A stretch of DNA of 6,378 bases from Thermoleophilaceae bacterium (GTDB taxonomy: Bacteria > Actinomycetota > Thermoleophilia > Solirubrobacterales > Thermoleophilaceae), in contig JACCUE010000075.1 of NCBI GenBank assembly GCA_013812005.1, positions 1 through 6,378 of the forward strand, in the 5' to 3' direction. A program made the position numbers and the translations under genes. Shown here piece after piece: positions 1 to 5,980 of the stretch. Every line of letters begins with the position of its first letter. The first letter of the stretch is position 1. The notes beneath the pieces are model-generated. The model was not told where the DNA came from. It did not search any database and saw nothing but the letters and a program-made list of their open reading frames with translations.

Positions 1-2
1 TG

Positions 3-659
3 ATCGCCACCGAGAAGGGCGTCCAGGTGATCCGCCTGCTCGGAGAGCACCAGCTCACCTCGCCCGGCCTGACCGGCGACTGGGAGCGCCGCCTGGGCCT
101 GATCGAGCGCGGTGAGGACTCTCGCCCGGCCTTCATGAAGGACATCTCGAAGTTCATCTCCGAGACGGTTGCGGAGCTGGACAAGCTCAAGGGCGTGCAG
201 ATCGAGCGCGCCAAGCTCGGTCCGTGCCCCGTGTGTGGCCGCGAGGTGGTGGAGAACCGCAAGGGCTACTCCTGCTGGTCCAAGGAGGACCCGGGCTGCG
301 GCTTCGTGATCTGGAAGAAGAAGGCCAGCAAGATGCTGCCGGTGTCTGTGGCCAAGGAGCTGATGGAGTCGCTCAAGGCCTCGATCGATCGTGGGGACGA
401 GCCCGCCATCGGGCGCACCGCCAAGCCCGTCACCGGCTTCCGCGGACGCTCTGGGCGCAACTTCCGGGCCAAGCTCAAGATCGAGCCGCGCGCCGACGCC
501 GAAGGCAAGTGGAAGGTCGACTTCGACGAGGAGTGGGCCAAGGAGCCGCCCTCCGACCAGGGCGGCGGAGACGACTCCGACGGCGGCCAGGCGGCCGGCC
601 AGGCCGCGGACGAGACTGCCCCCGAGAAGACCGACGCCGTGGCGGCACGCGCCGGCTGA
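3..659 (+). CDS. topB: DNA topoisomerase III-like (type IA), C-terminal part, 5' truncated by window edge
   Basis: The reading frame is open from base 3, so the gene begins before the window; about 218 residues are visible. Type IA topoisomerases cut and pass single DNA strands through a 5'-phosphotyrosine intermediate. Topoisomerase III relatives decatenate recombination and replication intermediates. The first visible residues (EKG, then LTSPGLTGDWERRL with Phe-Met-Lys downstream) match the conserved end of the catalytic core, which has the form SPxLTGxWExxLxxIExG...F. A zinc finger follows, with cysteine codons at 225, 234, 273 and 297 (C-x2-C-x12-C-x7-C). Next comes the usual GFRGRSGRNFRAKLKIEP strand segment (about 435-491). 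The last ~38 residues are low-complexity, rich in Asp, Gly and Ala. The catalytic tyrosine and Toprim domain lie outside the window, so TopB rather than TopA is judged from the C-terminal pattern. No terminator follows. Confidence 0.85.
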   Translation: MATEKGVQVIRLLGEHQLTSPGLTGDWERRLGLIERGEDSRPAFMKDISKFISETVAELDKLKGVQIERAKLGPCPVCGREVVENRKGYSCWSKEDPGCGFVIWKKKASKMLPVSVAKELMESLKASIDRGDEPAIGRTAKPVTGFRGRSGRNFRAKLKIEPRADAEGKWKVDFDEEWAKEPPSDQGGGDDSDGGQAAGQAADETAPEKTDAVAARAG

Positions 660-721
660 ATCCCCGTCATCTGAGCCAGGCCATAGGGTCGCTCGCCCAC
701 TCCCGACTCTGCCAACCACTC

Positions 722-727
722 AGGAGA
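722..727 (+). promoter_or_regulatory. Ribosome binding site of the small lipoprotein gene
   Basis: AGGAGA lies three bases before the ATG at 731, and its AGGAG core ends four bases before that ATG. The same frame stays open far upstream, to about 224, within the topoisomerase coding region. This site therefore decides that translation starts at 731 and that the longer frame is not real. Confidence 0.75.
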
Positions 728-730
728 TCC

Positions 731-1180
731 ATGTTCAAGAGATACGGATGCACCATCGCAGTCGCGCTGCTGGCTGCCGGCGCGGGCGCCGGCTGCGGCG
801 GCGACGACGAGGAACCCCTCAGCAAGGCCGAGTACATCAAGCAGGGCGATGCCATCTGCAAGAAGGCCCAGGCGGAGGGCGAGAAGGATGTCGAGGAGAT
901 GTTCGGGGACCTCGGCGCCAACGAGGAGCCCTCCGAGGAGCAGCTCAAGACCCTCGTCGACGACGTGCTGAAGCCCAACACGGAGGGGCAGCTCGAGGAG
1001 CTGCGCGACCTCCCTGCGCCCGAGGGCGACGAGGAGACCCTGAACGGCATCTACGACGGGGTCGAGGAGGGCCTGGAGAAGATCGAGGACGATCCCATGA
1101 TCCTGCTCAGCGAAGACGATCCGTTCGAGAAGGCGAGCCAGGAGGCCGAGGACTACGGCTTCGAGGAGTGCTCTAACTAG
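731..1180 (+). CDS. Small acidic secreted lipoprotein, function unknown
   Basis: This is a complete 149-residue protein. It begins MFKRYGC, has a hydrophobic Ala/Gly-rich segment at residues 8-20, then AGAGC with Cys22, followed by GGDDEE. That is the layout of a signal peptide plus lipidated cysteine, so it is probably exported and anchored to the outer face of the membrane. The -3 position of the lipobox is Gly19 rather than the usual Leu/Val/Ile, so lipidation is likely but not certain. The mature part is strongly acidic and mostly helical in character. It contains KAEYIKQGDAICKKA (residues 32-46) and ends with YGFEECSN. Cys43 and Cys147 could form a disulphide closing a helical bundle. 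Similar small proteins (a QADAIC-like motif early and a YG...C ending) recur in actinobacterial genomes without known function. The gene follows topB by 71 bases and converges on the metallophosphoesterase gene 19 bases away. No catalytic motif is visible. Confidence 0.8.
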   Translation: MFKRYGCTIAVALLAAGAGAGCGGDDEEPLSKAEYIKQGDAICKKAQAEGEKDVEEMFGDLGANEEPSEEQLKTLVDDVLKPNTEGQLEELRDLPAPEGDEETLNGIYDGVEEGLEKIEDDPMILLSEDDPFEKASQEAEDYGFEECSN

Positions 1181-1199
1181 AGCCGCCGGGGGGCGACCG

Positions 1200-2279
1200 C
1201 TAGGGCAGGTCTACGTCCGCCAGGACGCCGACCTGCCCCGGCGGGCCCGTCTCTCCCAGCCACGTGACGGTTCCCGGCCAGTAGGGGTTCTCGGGACCGC
1301 TGCCGTCCACGAACACGGCTTCGTACAGCCAGCTGCCCGTGTTGGTCAGGCGGGTGCCGCCGGGCAGCCACCAGCCCTCCACGTCGCCGTCGAGCGGTCC
1401 GGCGCGGTGGGTGTGACCGAAGATCACGTGGTCTGCGTGGACGCCTGTGGCAGCCACGACCGCCGCCATCGCGCGTAGCCCCGCGCGGCGCAGCTCGATC
1501 CCCGAGATGTCGGCCCGGAAGGGGCCGAGGCCGGCGGCGTTGATCGCCGCCACGGCGGCGGGGATCGCGACCCTCCCCAGCGCCAGCCCGGCCAGATCTC
1601 GCCCACCGTCGGGGCTCGACCGCTGCCAGACGCTGCGCGAGAGGTCGCCGCCCTTGGTGACCGCGCCGGCGGGCGAGCCCTGCACCACGCTGTGGGCGAA
1701 GGCGTAGAGCGGCGAGAGCGCCGCTTCGTGGGTGTCGATCGCGGGACCTTCGGACATGCGCACCCCGGTGAAGCGGGCGATCGCCGAAGCCAGGACGCAC
1801 TCCATCCGCGGCACGGTCAGGTGCAAGTCGAGGTAGTGGCCATGGGTCGCGTACACGTCCTCCCGGAGGCGTATGCCGGGATAGGCCAGCACGACCTCCG
1901 TGCGGGGCATGAGCGCCGCCACCCGGGCCGCCAGCGGGCCGTGGGCGGGATCGAAGGTCCCCTCTCCGGGCAGCGTCGTGGCTCCGTCCAGCCGCGCCGC
2001 CTCGAGTGCGGGCGCCACGAGCTCGTGGTCATGGTTGCCGGGCACGATCACCAGCTGCTTTGACTCGGTCACCTCTCCAAGGCCTTCCAGCAGCGGGCGC
2101 GCCAGCTCCAGCACCTCCGCCGACGGACGCTCGCGCAGCTCGAGCGCGTCCCCGAGCAGCACGACCCGATCCGCGGCGGCGAGCGCCTCCAGAAGCCGTT
2201 GCCGGATCTCGGGGCGGCGCGTGACATCGCCGCCGGAGACGGTGCCCAGGTGCAGGTCGGAGACGATGGCGGTGGCCAC
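1200..2279 (-). CDS. Calcineurin-like metallophosphoesterase
   Basis: This is a complete 359-residue cytosolic-looking protein of the dinuclear metal phosphoesterase superfamily, whose members hydrolyse phosphomono- or diesters. All metal-site motifs are present in order: SDLHLG (Asp8, His10), LLGDALE (Asp44), GNHDH (Asn82, His83), THGHY (His146, His148) and GHTHRAG (His289, His291). An active enzyme is therefore expected; the substrate cannot be read from sequence. About 139 residues separate the THGHY and GHTH motifs, an unusually long insertion, helical and Ala-rich, that may form a cap over the active site. The start is a GTG at 2279, chosen because the SDLHLG motif sits at residue 7 as usual and the ATG at 2290 is in another frame. 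An AGGA at 2291-2294 lies ten bases upstream. The gene is divergent from the 219-residue gene (49-base gap) and stands alone on its strand. It has no evident link to the repair genes. Confidence 0.9.
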   Translation of the reverse strand: MATAIVSDLHLGTVSGGDVTRRPEIRQRLLEALAAADRVVLLGDALELRERPSAEVLELARPLLEGLGEVTESKQLVIVPGNHDHELVAPALEAARLDGATTLPGEGTFDPAHGPLAARVAALMPRTEVVLAYPGIRLREDVYATHGHYLDLHLTVPRMECVLASAIARFTGVRMSEGPAIDTHEAALSPLYAFAHSVVQGSPAGAVTKGGDLSRSVWQRSSPDGGRDLAGLALGRVAIPAAVAAINAAGLGPFRADISGIELRRAGLRAMAAVVAATGVHADHVIFGHTHRAGPLDGDVEGWWLPGGTRLTNTGSWLYEAVFVDGSGPENPYWPGTVTWLGETGPPGQVGVLADVDLP

Positions 2280-2291
2280 GGCCGTCGCATC

Positions 2292-2319
2292 CTGACAGGG
2301 GCGCGGCAGGGCCTATGCT
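2292..2319 (+). promoter_or_regulatory. Predicted sigma-70-type promoter for the 2329 gene and probably the addBA operon
   Basis: CTGACA at 2292-2297 matches the TTGACA -35 consensus at five of six positions. It is followed after 16 bases by TATGCT at 2314-2319, which fits TAnnnT. Transcription would start about 7-10 bases after the -10 box, at 2326-2329, that is at or just before the GTG start codon. No Shine-Dalgarno sequence lies in between, consistent with a leaderless transcript. The promoter overlaps the leader of the divergent metallophosphoesterase gene. The call rests on pattern matching only. Confidence 0.55.
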
Positions 2320-2328
2320 GGACGTCGG

Positions 2329-2988
2329 GTGTCCCTCTTCTGCCGACACAGCCGCTTCATGGCCGACTGCCCGATCTGCTCGAAGGGCACGGTGCTCGAT
2401 CAGGGCCGGCGCCCCGCCAGGCGGGCATCGTCCACCGGAGGCTCTGCGCGCCGCTCGAGCGCCGAGAAGAGGGCCGCCGGCGTGTTCAGCGGTCCCCACG
2501 TGAGCGCAGGCCCTTTCGAGGGTCCCGACGGGGTGCGCTATACCGTGCGCCTCGAGCGGGTGCCGGGCGGGGTGCGCCTGGCCGAGTGGTCTGGCTCTCA
2601 GGTGCGCCCGCGGGCGCCTGTGCTGGCCATGGACGACCTGGCCGGCCTGGTGGCCGGGGCGGAGGGCGTGTTGGCGGCGCGTGACGCGGAGGCGCTGGCG
2701 GGTGCGCTGCGGGCTGAGCCGCAGGAGGCCGCACCTGGTCCCTCACCGACCGCCGCGGGCGTGAGCCGGGGACGAACGGGCGACTTCCGCGAGGAGCTTC
2801 GGATCGAGCCGCTGGACGGGGGGCGGGTGCGGATCGCCCGCTGGGTCCAGCGCCCGGGCGCAGGATGGGAGCTCCAGGACGCGCCGCCGATGCTGCCGGC
2901 CGGACGCTATGCCGAGGCGCTGGCCGACGCCGTCCGCAAGGGACTCGCGCCCGCGGCGTCAGGCAGTGGCGCCACAGCCCGACCCTGA
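2329..2988 (+). CDS. Unrecognised 219-residue protein with CxxC and two similar strand-rich modules
   Basis: I do not recognise this protein. It has CPIC (Cys14, Cys17) near the N-terminus, with Cys5 and His7 also present if the GTG start is right. A basic Arg/Ser/Ala linker (about 26-50) follows, then two related modules at about 67-117 and 150-207 joined by a Pro/Ala linker. Each module reads as [VL]R[LI]E, a Gly-Gly turn, VR[LI]AxW, a loop, an AP pair, then a helix (LAGLVAGAEGVLA and YAEALADAVRKGLA). The strand-strand-loop-helix order is reminiscent of PC4-type single-strand nucleic-acid-binding domains, which is an inference only. GTG at 2329 is preferred because a promoter places the transcript start there. 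An in-frame ATG at 2359 (residue 11) is the alternative and also lacks a clear ribosome site. The gene lies 46 bases before addB with no terminator between, suggesting co-transcription and a possible nucleic-acid-related role. Third-position GC matches the neighbours, supporting real coding. Confidence 0.7.
   Translation: MSLFCRHSRFMADCPICSKGTVLDQGRRPARRASSTGGSARRSSAEKRAAGVFSGPHVSAGPFEGPDGVRYTVRLERVPGGVRLAEWSGSQVRPRAPVLAMDDLAGLVAGAEGVLAARDAEALAGALRAEPQEAAPGPSPTAAGVSRGRTGDFREELRIEPLDGGRVRIARWVQRPGAGWELQDAPPMLPAGRYAEALADAVRKGLAPAASGSGATARP
2527..2679 (+). other. First copy of an internal protein module (residues about 67-117)
   Basis: Residues YTVRLERVPGGVRLAEW (71-87) followed by RAPVL and an Ala/Gly/Leu helix align with the second module at 2776-2949. 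Trp87 pairs with Trp172 and Ala96-Pro97 with Ala185-Pro186. The similarity is at protein level; no DNA repeat is evident. Confidence 0.45.
2776..2949 (+). other. Second copy of the internal protein module (residues about 150-207)
   Basis: Residues FREELRIEPLDGGRVRIARW (153-172), then GWELQDAPPML and the helix around YAEALADAVRKGL, mirror the first module with a one-residue insertion at the turn and a longer loop. The GW in the loop and the terminal helix are the parts that most recall PC4-like domains. Confidence 0.45.
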
Positions 2989-3034
2989 AGGCGTGGCCCC
3001 GCACACCGTCCCCGACACCCTCTACAAGTAGCCG

Positions 3035-5980
3035 GTGCCGCTCAGACTCGTAACCGGGCCGGCCAATGCCGCCAAGGCGGGCGCGGTCCTCGGGCCGCTG
3101 CGCGACCGCCTCGACGAACGGGGAGCAGCGCAGCCTCCGATCCTCGTGGTGCCTTCGTTCGAGGATGTCGATCACAGCCGCAGGGAGCTGGCCGATCGGG
3201 GGGCGGTGTTCGGGGTGGACGTCCTGCGCTTCGGCGCCCTGTTCGGGCAGATCGCGGCACGTGCCGGCCACCACGCCAGGCGGGCCTCGGAGCTGCAGCG
3301 GATGCTGATCATCGAAGAGGCCGTCCGGGCTGCCCGGCTCGACGTGTTGAGCGCCTCGGCGCAGCGTCCCGGCTTCGCCCGCGCGGCAGCGCGGTTCACC
3401 GCCGAGCTGGAGCGGTCGATGGTCGAGCCCGCCCGCCTCACCCGGGCGTTGCGCGACTGGGCCGGGGATGGGCCCCGCCGGGCCTACGCGGAGGAGGTGG
3501 CCGAGGTCTACCGGCGCTATCGGGAAGGGCTCGACGCCGCGGGTCTCGAGGACGAAGAGCTGTACGCCTGGCGATCGCTCGAAGCGCTGCGTGGCGAGCC
3601 ACGGCGGTGGGGCGCCACGCCGGTATTCGTCTACGGATTCGACGACTTCACCCGCACCGAGCTGGCCACGCTGGAGGAGCTGTCTGAGCACTCCGGGGCC
3701 GACGTGACCGTGTCGCTTCCCTGGGAGCCCGGCCGCGAGGCGTTCCGGGCCACCTCCACGATCCGCCAGGAGCTGGAGGAACGGGGCGCCGTGGTCGAGT
3801 CCCTCGACGCGCTGTCGGAGCACTATGCGCCCGGCTCACGGAAGGCGCTGCACGCCCTCGAGCGCAGCCTGTTCGAGGAAGGCGGGTGTCCACGGTCCGG
3901 TGCTCGTAGCGGCGGGGTGGTCCGCCTGCACCGCGCCGGCGGCGAGCGCGCCGAGGTCGAGCTGTGCGGGGCGGAGGTCCTGCGCATGCTGCGCGAGGGC
4001 ACGCCGCCGGGCGAGATCGCGGTGGTGTTCCGGGAGCCGCAGGGCTACGCCTCGATGGTCGAGCAGGTGTTCGGCTCCTACGGGATCCCCTACTCGATCG
4101 ACCGCTCCGTGCCGCTGGCACACACGGCGCTCGGCCACGGGATCCTCGCCCTGTTGCGCTGCGCGCTGCTCGAAGGCACGGCGGAGGACCTGCTGGCATA
4201 CCTGCGCACTCCCGGGCTGCTGACCGAGCCCCGTCTGGCCGACCGTCTGGAAGCCGAGGTGCGCCGGGCGGGCGCGTCGACGGCCCAAGCCGCCCGCGTG
4301 ATCTGGCAGTCGACGCCCAACCGGTGGCCTCTCGAGGAGCTCGACCGCCTGGCCGGCGCGCGCGACATGGCCGCGTGCCTGACCGAGCTCGATGTGCGCC
4401 TGAGCCGTCTCTTTGCCGCTCCCTACCGGCGCAGGGCGCCCGTGTTGCGGGGCGCGGAGCTCGATGATGCCCGGGCCTTCGTGGCGGCCCGAAAGGCCCT
4501 GGTCGAGCTGCGCGCGGTGATCACCGCGGACCCGCGGGTGCGCCTGGACCACCAGCGGGTGCACGACACGCTGGCCGCGCTGCCGGTACGAGTGGGGGAG
4601 GAGCCTCAGCCCGACCGGGTGCAGGTGGCGTCGCCTCTCTCGATCAGGGCACGGCGCTTCTGTGCGGTGATCGTCTGCGGCCTCCAGGAGGATGAGTTCC
4701 CGCGCCGCGCCACGCCCGAGGCCTTCCTGTCCGACGCCGACCGGCGCGACATCGCCCGGGCCAGTGGATTGCGCTTGGCGCTGCGTGAGGACCAGCTCGA
4801 GCGCGAGCGGTATCTGTTCTATGTCTGCGCGTCGCGTGCCGAGCGGGAGCTGGTGCTCAGCACGCGTTACTGCGACGAGGAGGGCAATCCGCAGGCGTCG
4901 TCGTTCTTCGTGGACGATGCGCGGGAGGCTCTGCCCGACCTCGGCGAGCACGTGCGGACGCGCTCCCTGGCCGACGTGACCTGGCCACTGGACGAGGCCC
5001 CTACCCCGGCCGAGTGGGAGCGCGCGGTGGCGCGAGCGGGGCCGCGGCGGGCCCCGGCCACCGCCACGGCCCTCACCGCCGAGCCCGCGCTGCGCGAGGT
5101 GGCGCGCAAGGAGGTTGTCTCGGCAGGGGCGCTCGAGCGCTTCGCCGGCTGCCCGGTCAAGTGGCTGGTGGAGGACCTGCTCGACCCGGAGAAGCTCGAG
5201 CCCGACCCCGAGCAGATGGTGAGGGGCTCCTATGCCCACCGGGTGCTCGAGCTGACCTACCGGCGCGTGCGCGAACGTACGGGCTCGCGCCGCGTGACTC
5301 CCGACAACCTGCCCGAGGCCGAGCGGATCCTGGTCGAGGCGCTCCGGGAGTGTCAGGGCGAGTTTCGCCTGTCGCCCGACCAGGTGCGCGTCCGGGCCGC
5401 TGTGCGCCGGCTCGAGTTCGACCTGCTGCGCTACCTGCGCCACGAGTCGGGTCGCGACGGGCTGCTGGAGCCCGAGCACCTGGAGCTGCGGTTCGGCTTC
5501 GCCGACTGCGAGCACCCGGCGGTGGAGATCGAGGGTGGCCTGCGGGTGCGCGGGGTGATCGACCGCGTGGACGTGCACGGTTCCTGGGCGCTGGTGCGCG
5601 ACTACAAGAGCGGCAAGGTCGAGTCCTACAAGGCGGCGGACTGGGAGCCCAAGAACCGCTTCCAGGCGGCGCTCTACATGATGGTCGTGGAGCGTCTGCT
5701 GGGGCTGCGGGCGGCCGGCGGCGTGTACGTGCCGCTGTCGGGCAGCGAGCGCCGGCCGCGCGGGATGGTGGCCGAGGAGGCGCTCGACGAGCTGGGCAGC
5801 GACTTCTACAAGAACGACGTCAAGCCCGAGCACGAGTTCGCGCAGAGCACGGCCTGGGCACAGGGAGCGATCGTCGACGCGGCGGAGCGCATGCGCACAG
5901 GTCGGATCGGGCCCTGCCCCGACAGCTGCGCCTACCGCGGCGGCTGCTCGCACCCATCCATCTGCCGGGTGGAGGCATGA
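3035..5980 (+). CDS. addB: AddB-like helicase-nuclease subunit (degenerate motor, RecB-type nuclease, Fe-S site)
   Basis: This is a complete 981-residue protein. AddB pairs with AddA to resect double-strand breaks for RecA loading. The start must be GTG 3035, since a TAG lies in frame at 3029. The N-terminal motor has TGPANAAKAG (residues 7-16) where a Walker A would be, lacking the Gly-Lys-Thr/Ser core. Further UvrD-like remnants are VYGFDDFTRTEL (199 on), GEIAVVFREP (326 on), GLQEDEFPRR (549 on) and RYLFYVCASRAERELVLS (592 on). The C-terminal PD-(D/E)xK nuclease looks intact: His735 (GSYAHRVLE), Asp843 (GVIDRVD), Asp856-Tyr857-Lys858 and Gln877/Tyr881 (QAALY). Cys706 (FAGCP) with Cys961, Cys965, Cys971 and Cys977 fit the iron-sulphur staple seen in AddB and Cas4-like nucleases; one cysteine is surplus. 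It is somewhat shorter than Bacillus AddB (about 1,170). AdnA-like naming is possible, but the addA overlap favours AddAB. Confidence 0.88.
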   Translation: MPLRLVTGPANAAKAGAVLGPLRDRLDERGAAQPPILVVPSFEDVDHSRRELADRGAVFGVDVLRFGALFGQIAARAGHHARRASELQRMLIIEEAVRAARLDVLSASAQRPGFARAAARFTAELERSMVEPARLTRALRDWAGDGPRRAYAEEVAEVYRRYREGLDAAGLEDEELYAWRSLEALRGEPRRWGATPVFVYGFDDFTRTELATLEELSEHSGADVTVSLPWEPGREAFRATSTIRQELEERGAVVESLDALSEHYAPGSRKALHALERSLFEEGGCPRSGARSGGVVRLHRAGGERAEVELCGAEVLRMLREGTPPGEIAVVFREPQGYASMVEQVFGSYGIPYSIDRSVPLAHTALGHGILALLRCALLEGTAEDLLAYLRTPGLLTEPRLADRLEAEVRRAGASTAQAARVIWQSTPNRWPLEELDRLAGARDMAACLTELDVRLSRLFAAPYRRRAPVLRGAELDDARAFVAARKALVELRAVITADPRVRLDHQRVHDTLAALPVRVGEEPQPDRVQVASPLSIRARRFCAVIVCGLQEDEFPRRATPEAFLSDADRRDIARASGLRLALREDQLERERYLFYVCASRAERELVLSTRYCDEEGNPQASSFFVDDAREALPDLGEHVRTRSLADVTWPLDEAPTPAEWERAVARAGPRRAPATATALTAEPALREVARKEVVSAGALERFAGCPVKWLVEDLLDPEKLEPDPEQMVRGSYAHRVLELTYRRVRERTGSRRVTPDNLPEAERILVEALRECQGEFRLSPDQVRVRAAVRRLEFDLLRYLRHESGRDGLLEPEHLELRFGFADCEHPAVEIEGGLRVRGVIDRVDVHGSWALVRDYKSGKVESYKAADWEPKNRFQAALYMMVVERLLGLRAAGGVYVPLSGSERRPRGMVAEEALDELGSDFYKNDVKPEHEFAQSTAWAQGAIVDAAERMRTGRIGPCPDSCAYRGGCSHPSICRVEA
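5971..5975 (+). promoter_or_regulatory. Ribosome binding site of addA inside the end of addB
   Basis: GGAGG sits within the last addB codons with only one base before the addA ATG at 5977, closer than usual. Together with the ATGA overlap of stop and start it suggests that addA translation is coupled to ribosomes finishing addB. No other in-frame ATG or GTG lies immediately upstream, so the start is well fixed. Confidence 0.6.

Noticed and set aside
684..689. TAGGGT as a -10 box for the lipoprotein gene
   Set aside because: It fits TAnnnT, but nothing resembling a -35 element lies 16-18 bases upstream.
391..1176. Long plus-strand frame across the end of topB and the lipoprotein gene
   Set aside because: It is Arg/Pro-rich and out of frame with both real genes, and has no ribosome site.
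1184..1195. CGCC-GGGG-GGCG hairpin between the convergent genes, as a bidirectional terminator
   Set aside because: The stem is only four base pairs with no T-rich run on either side, which is expected by chance at this GC content.
2413..2425. CCCGCC-A-GGCGGG inverted repeat as an operator
   Set aside because: It lies inside coding sequence 84 bases into the gene, has a one-base centre and is G/C only; a similar GCCAGGCGGG recurs in addB, so it is probably codon-driven.
2486..3823. A 445-codon minus-strand open frame across the 219-residue gene and the start of addB
   Set aside because: It spans two plus-strand genes and their gap, and its product is low-complexity Pro/Arg/Gly with no family resemblance.
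3836..5953. A 705-codon open frame on the minus strand opposite addB
   Set aside because: It is the antisense shadow of a gene with strong third-position GC. Its translation is His/Arg/Leu-rich with no recognisable motif, while the plus strand encodes clear AddB motifs throughout.
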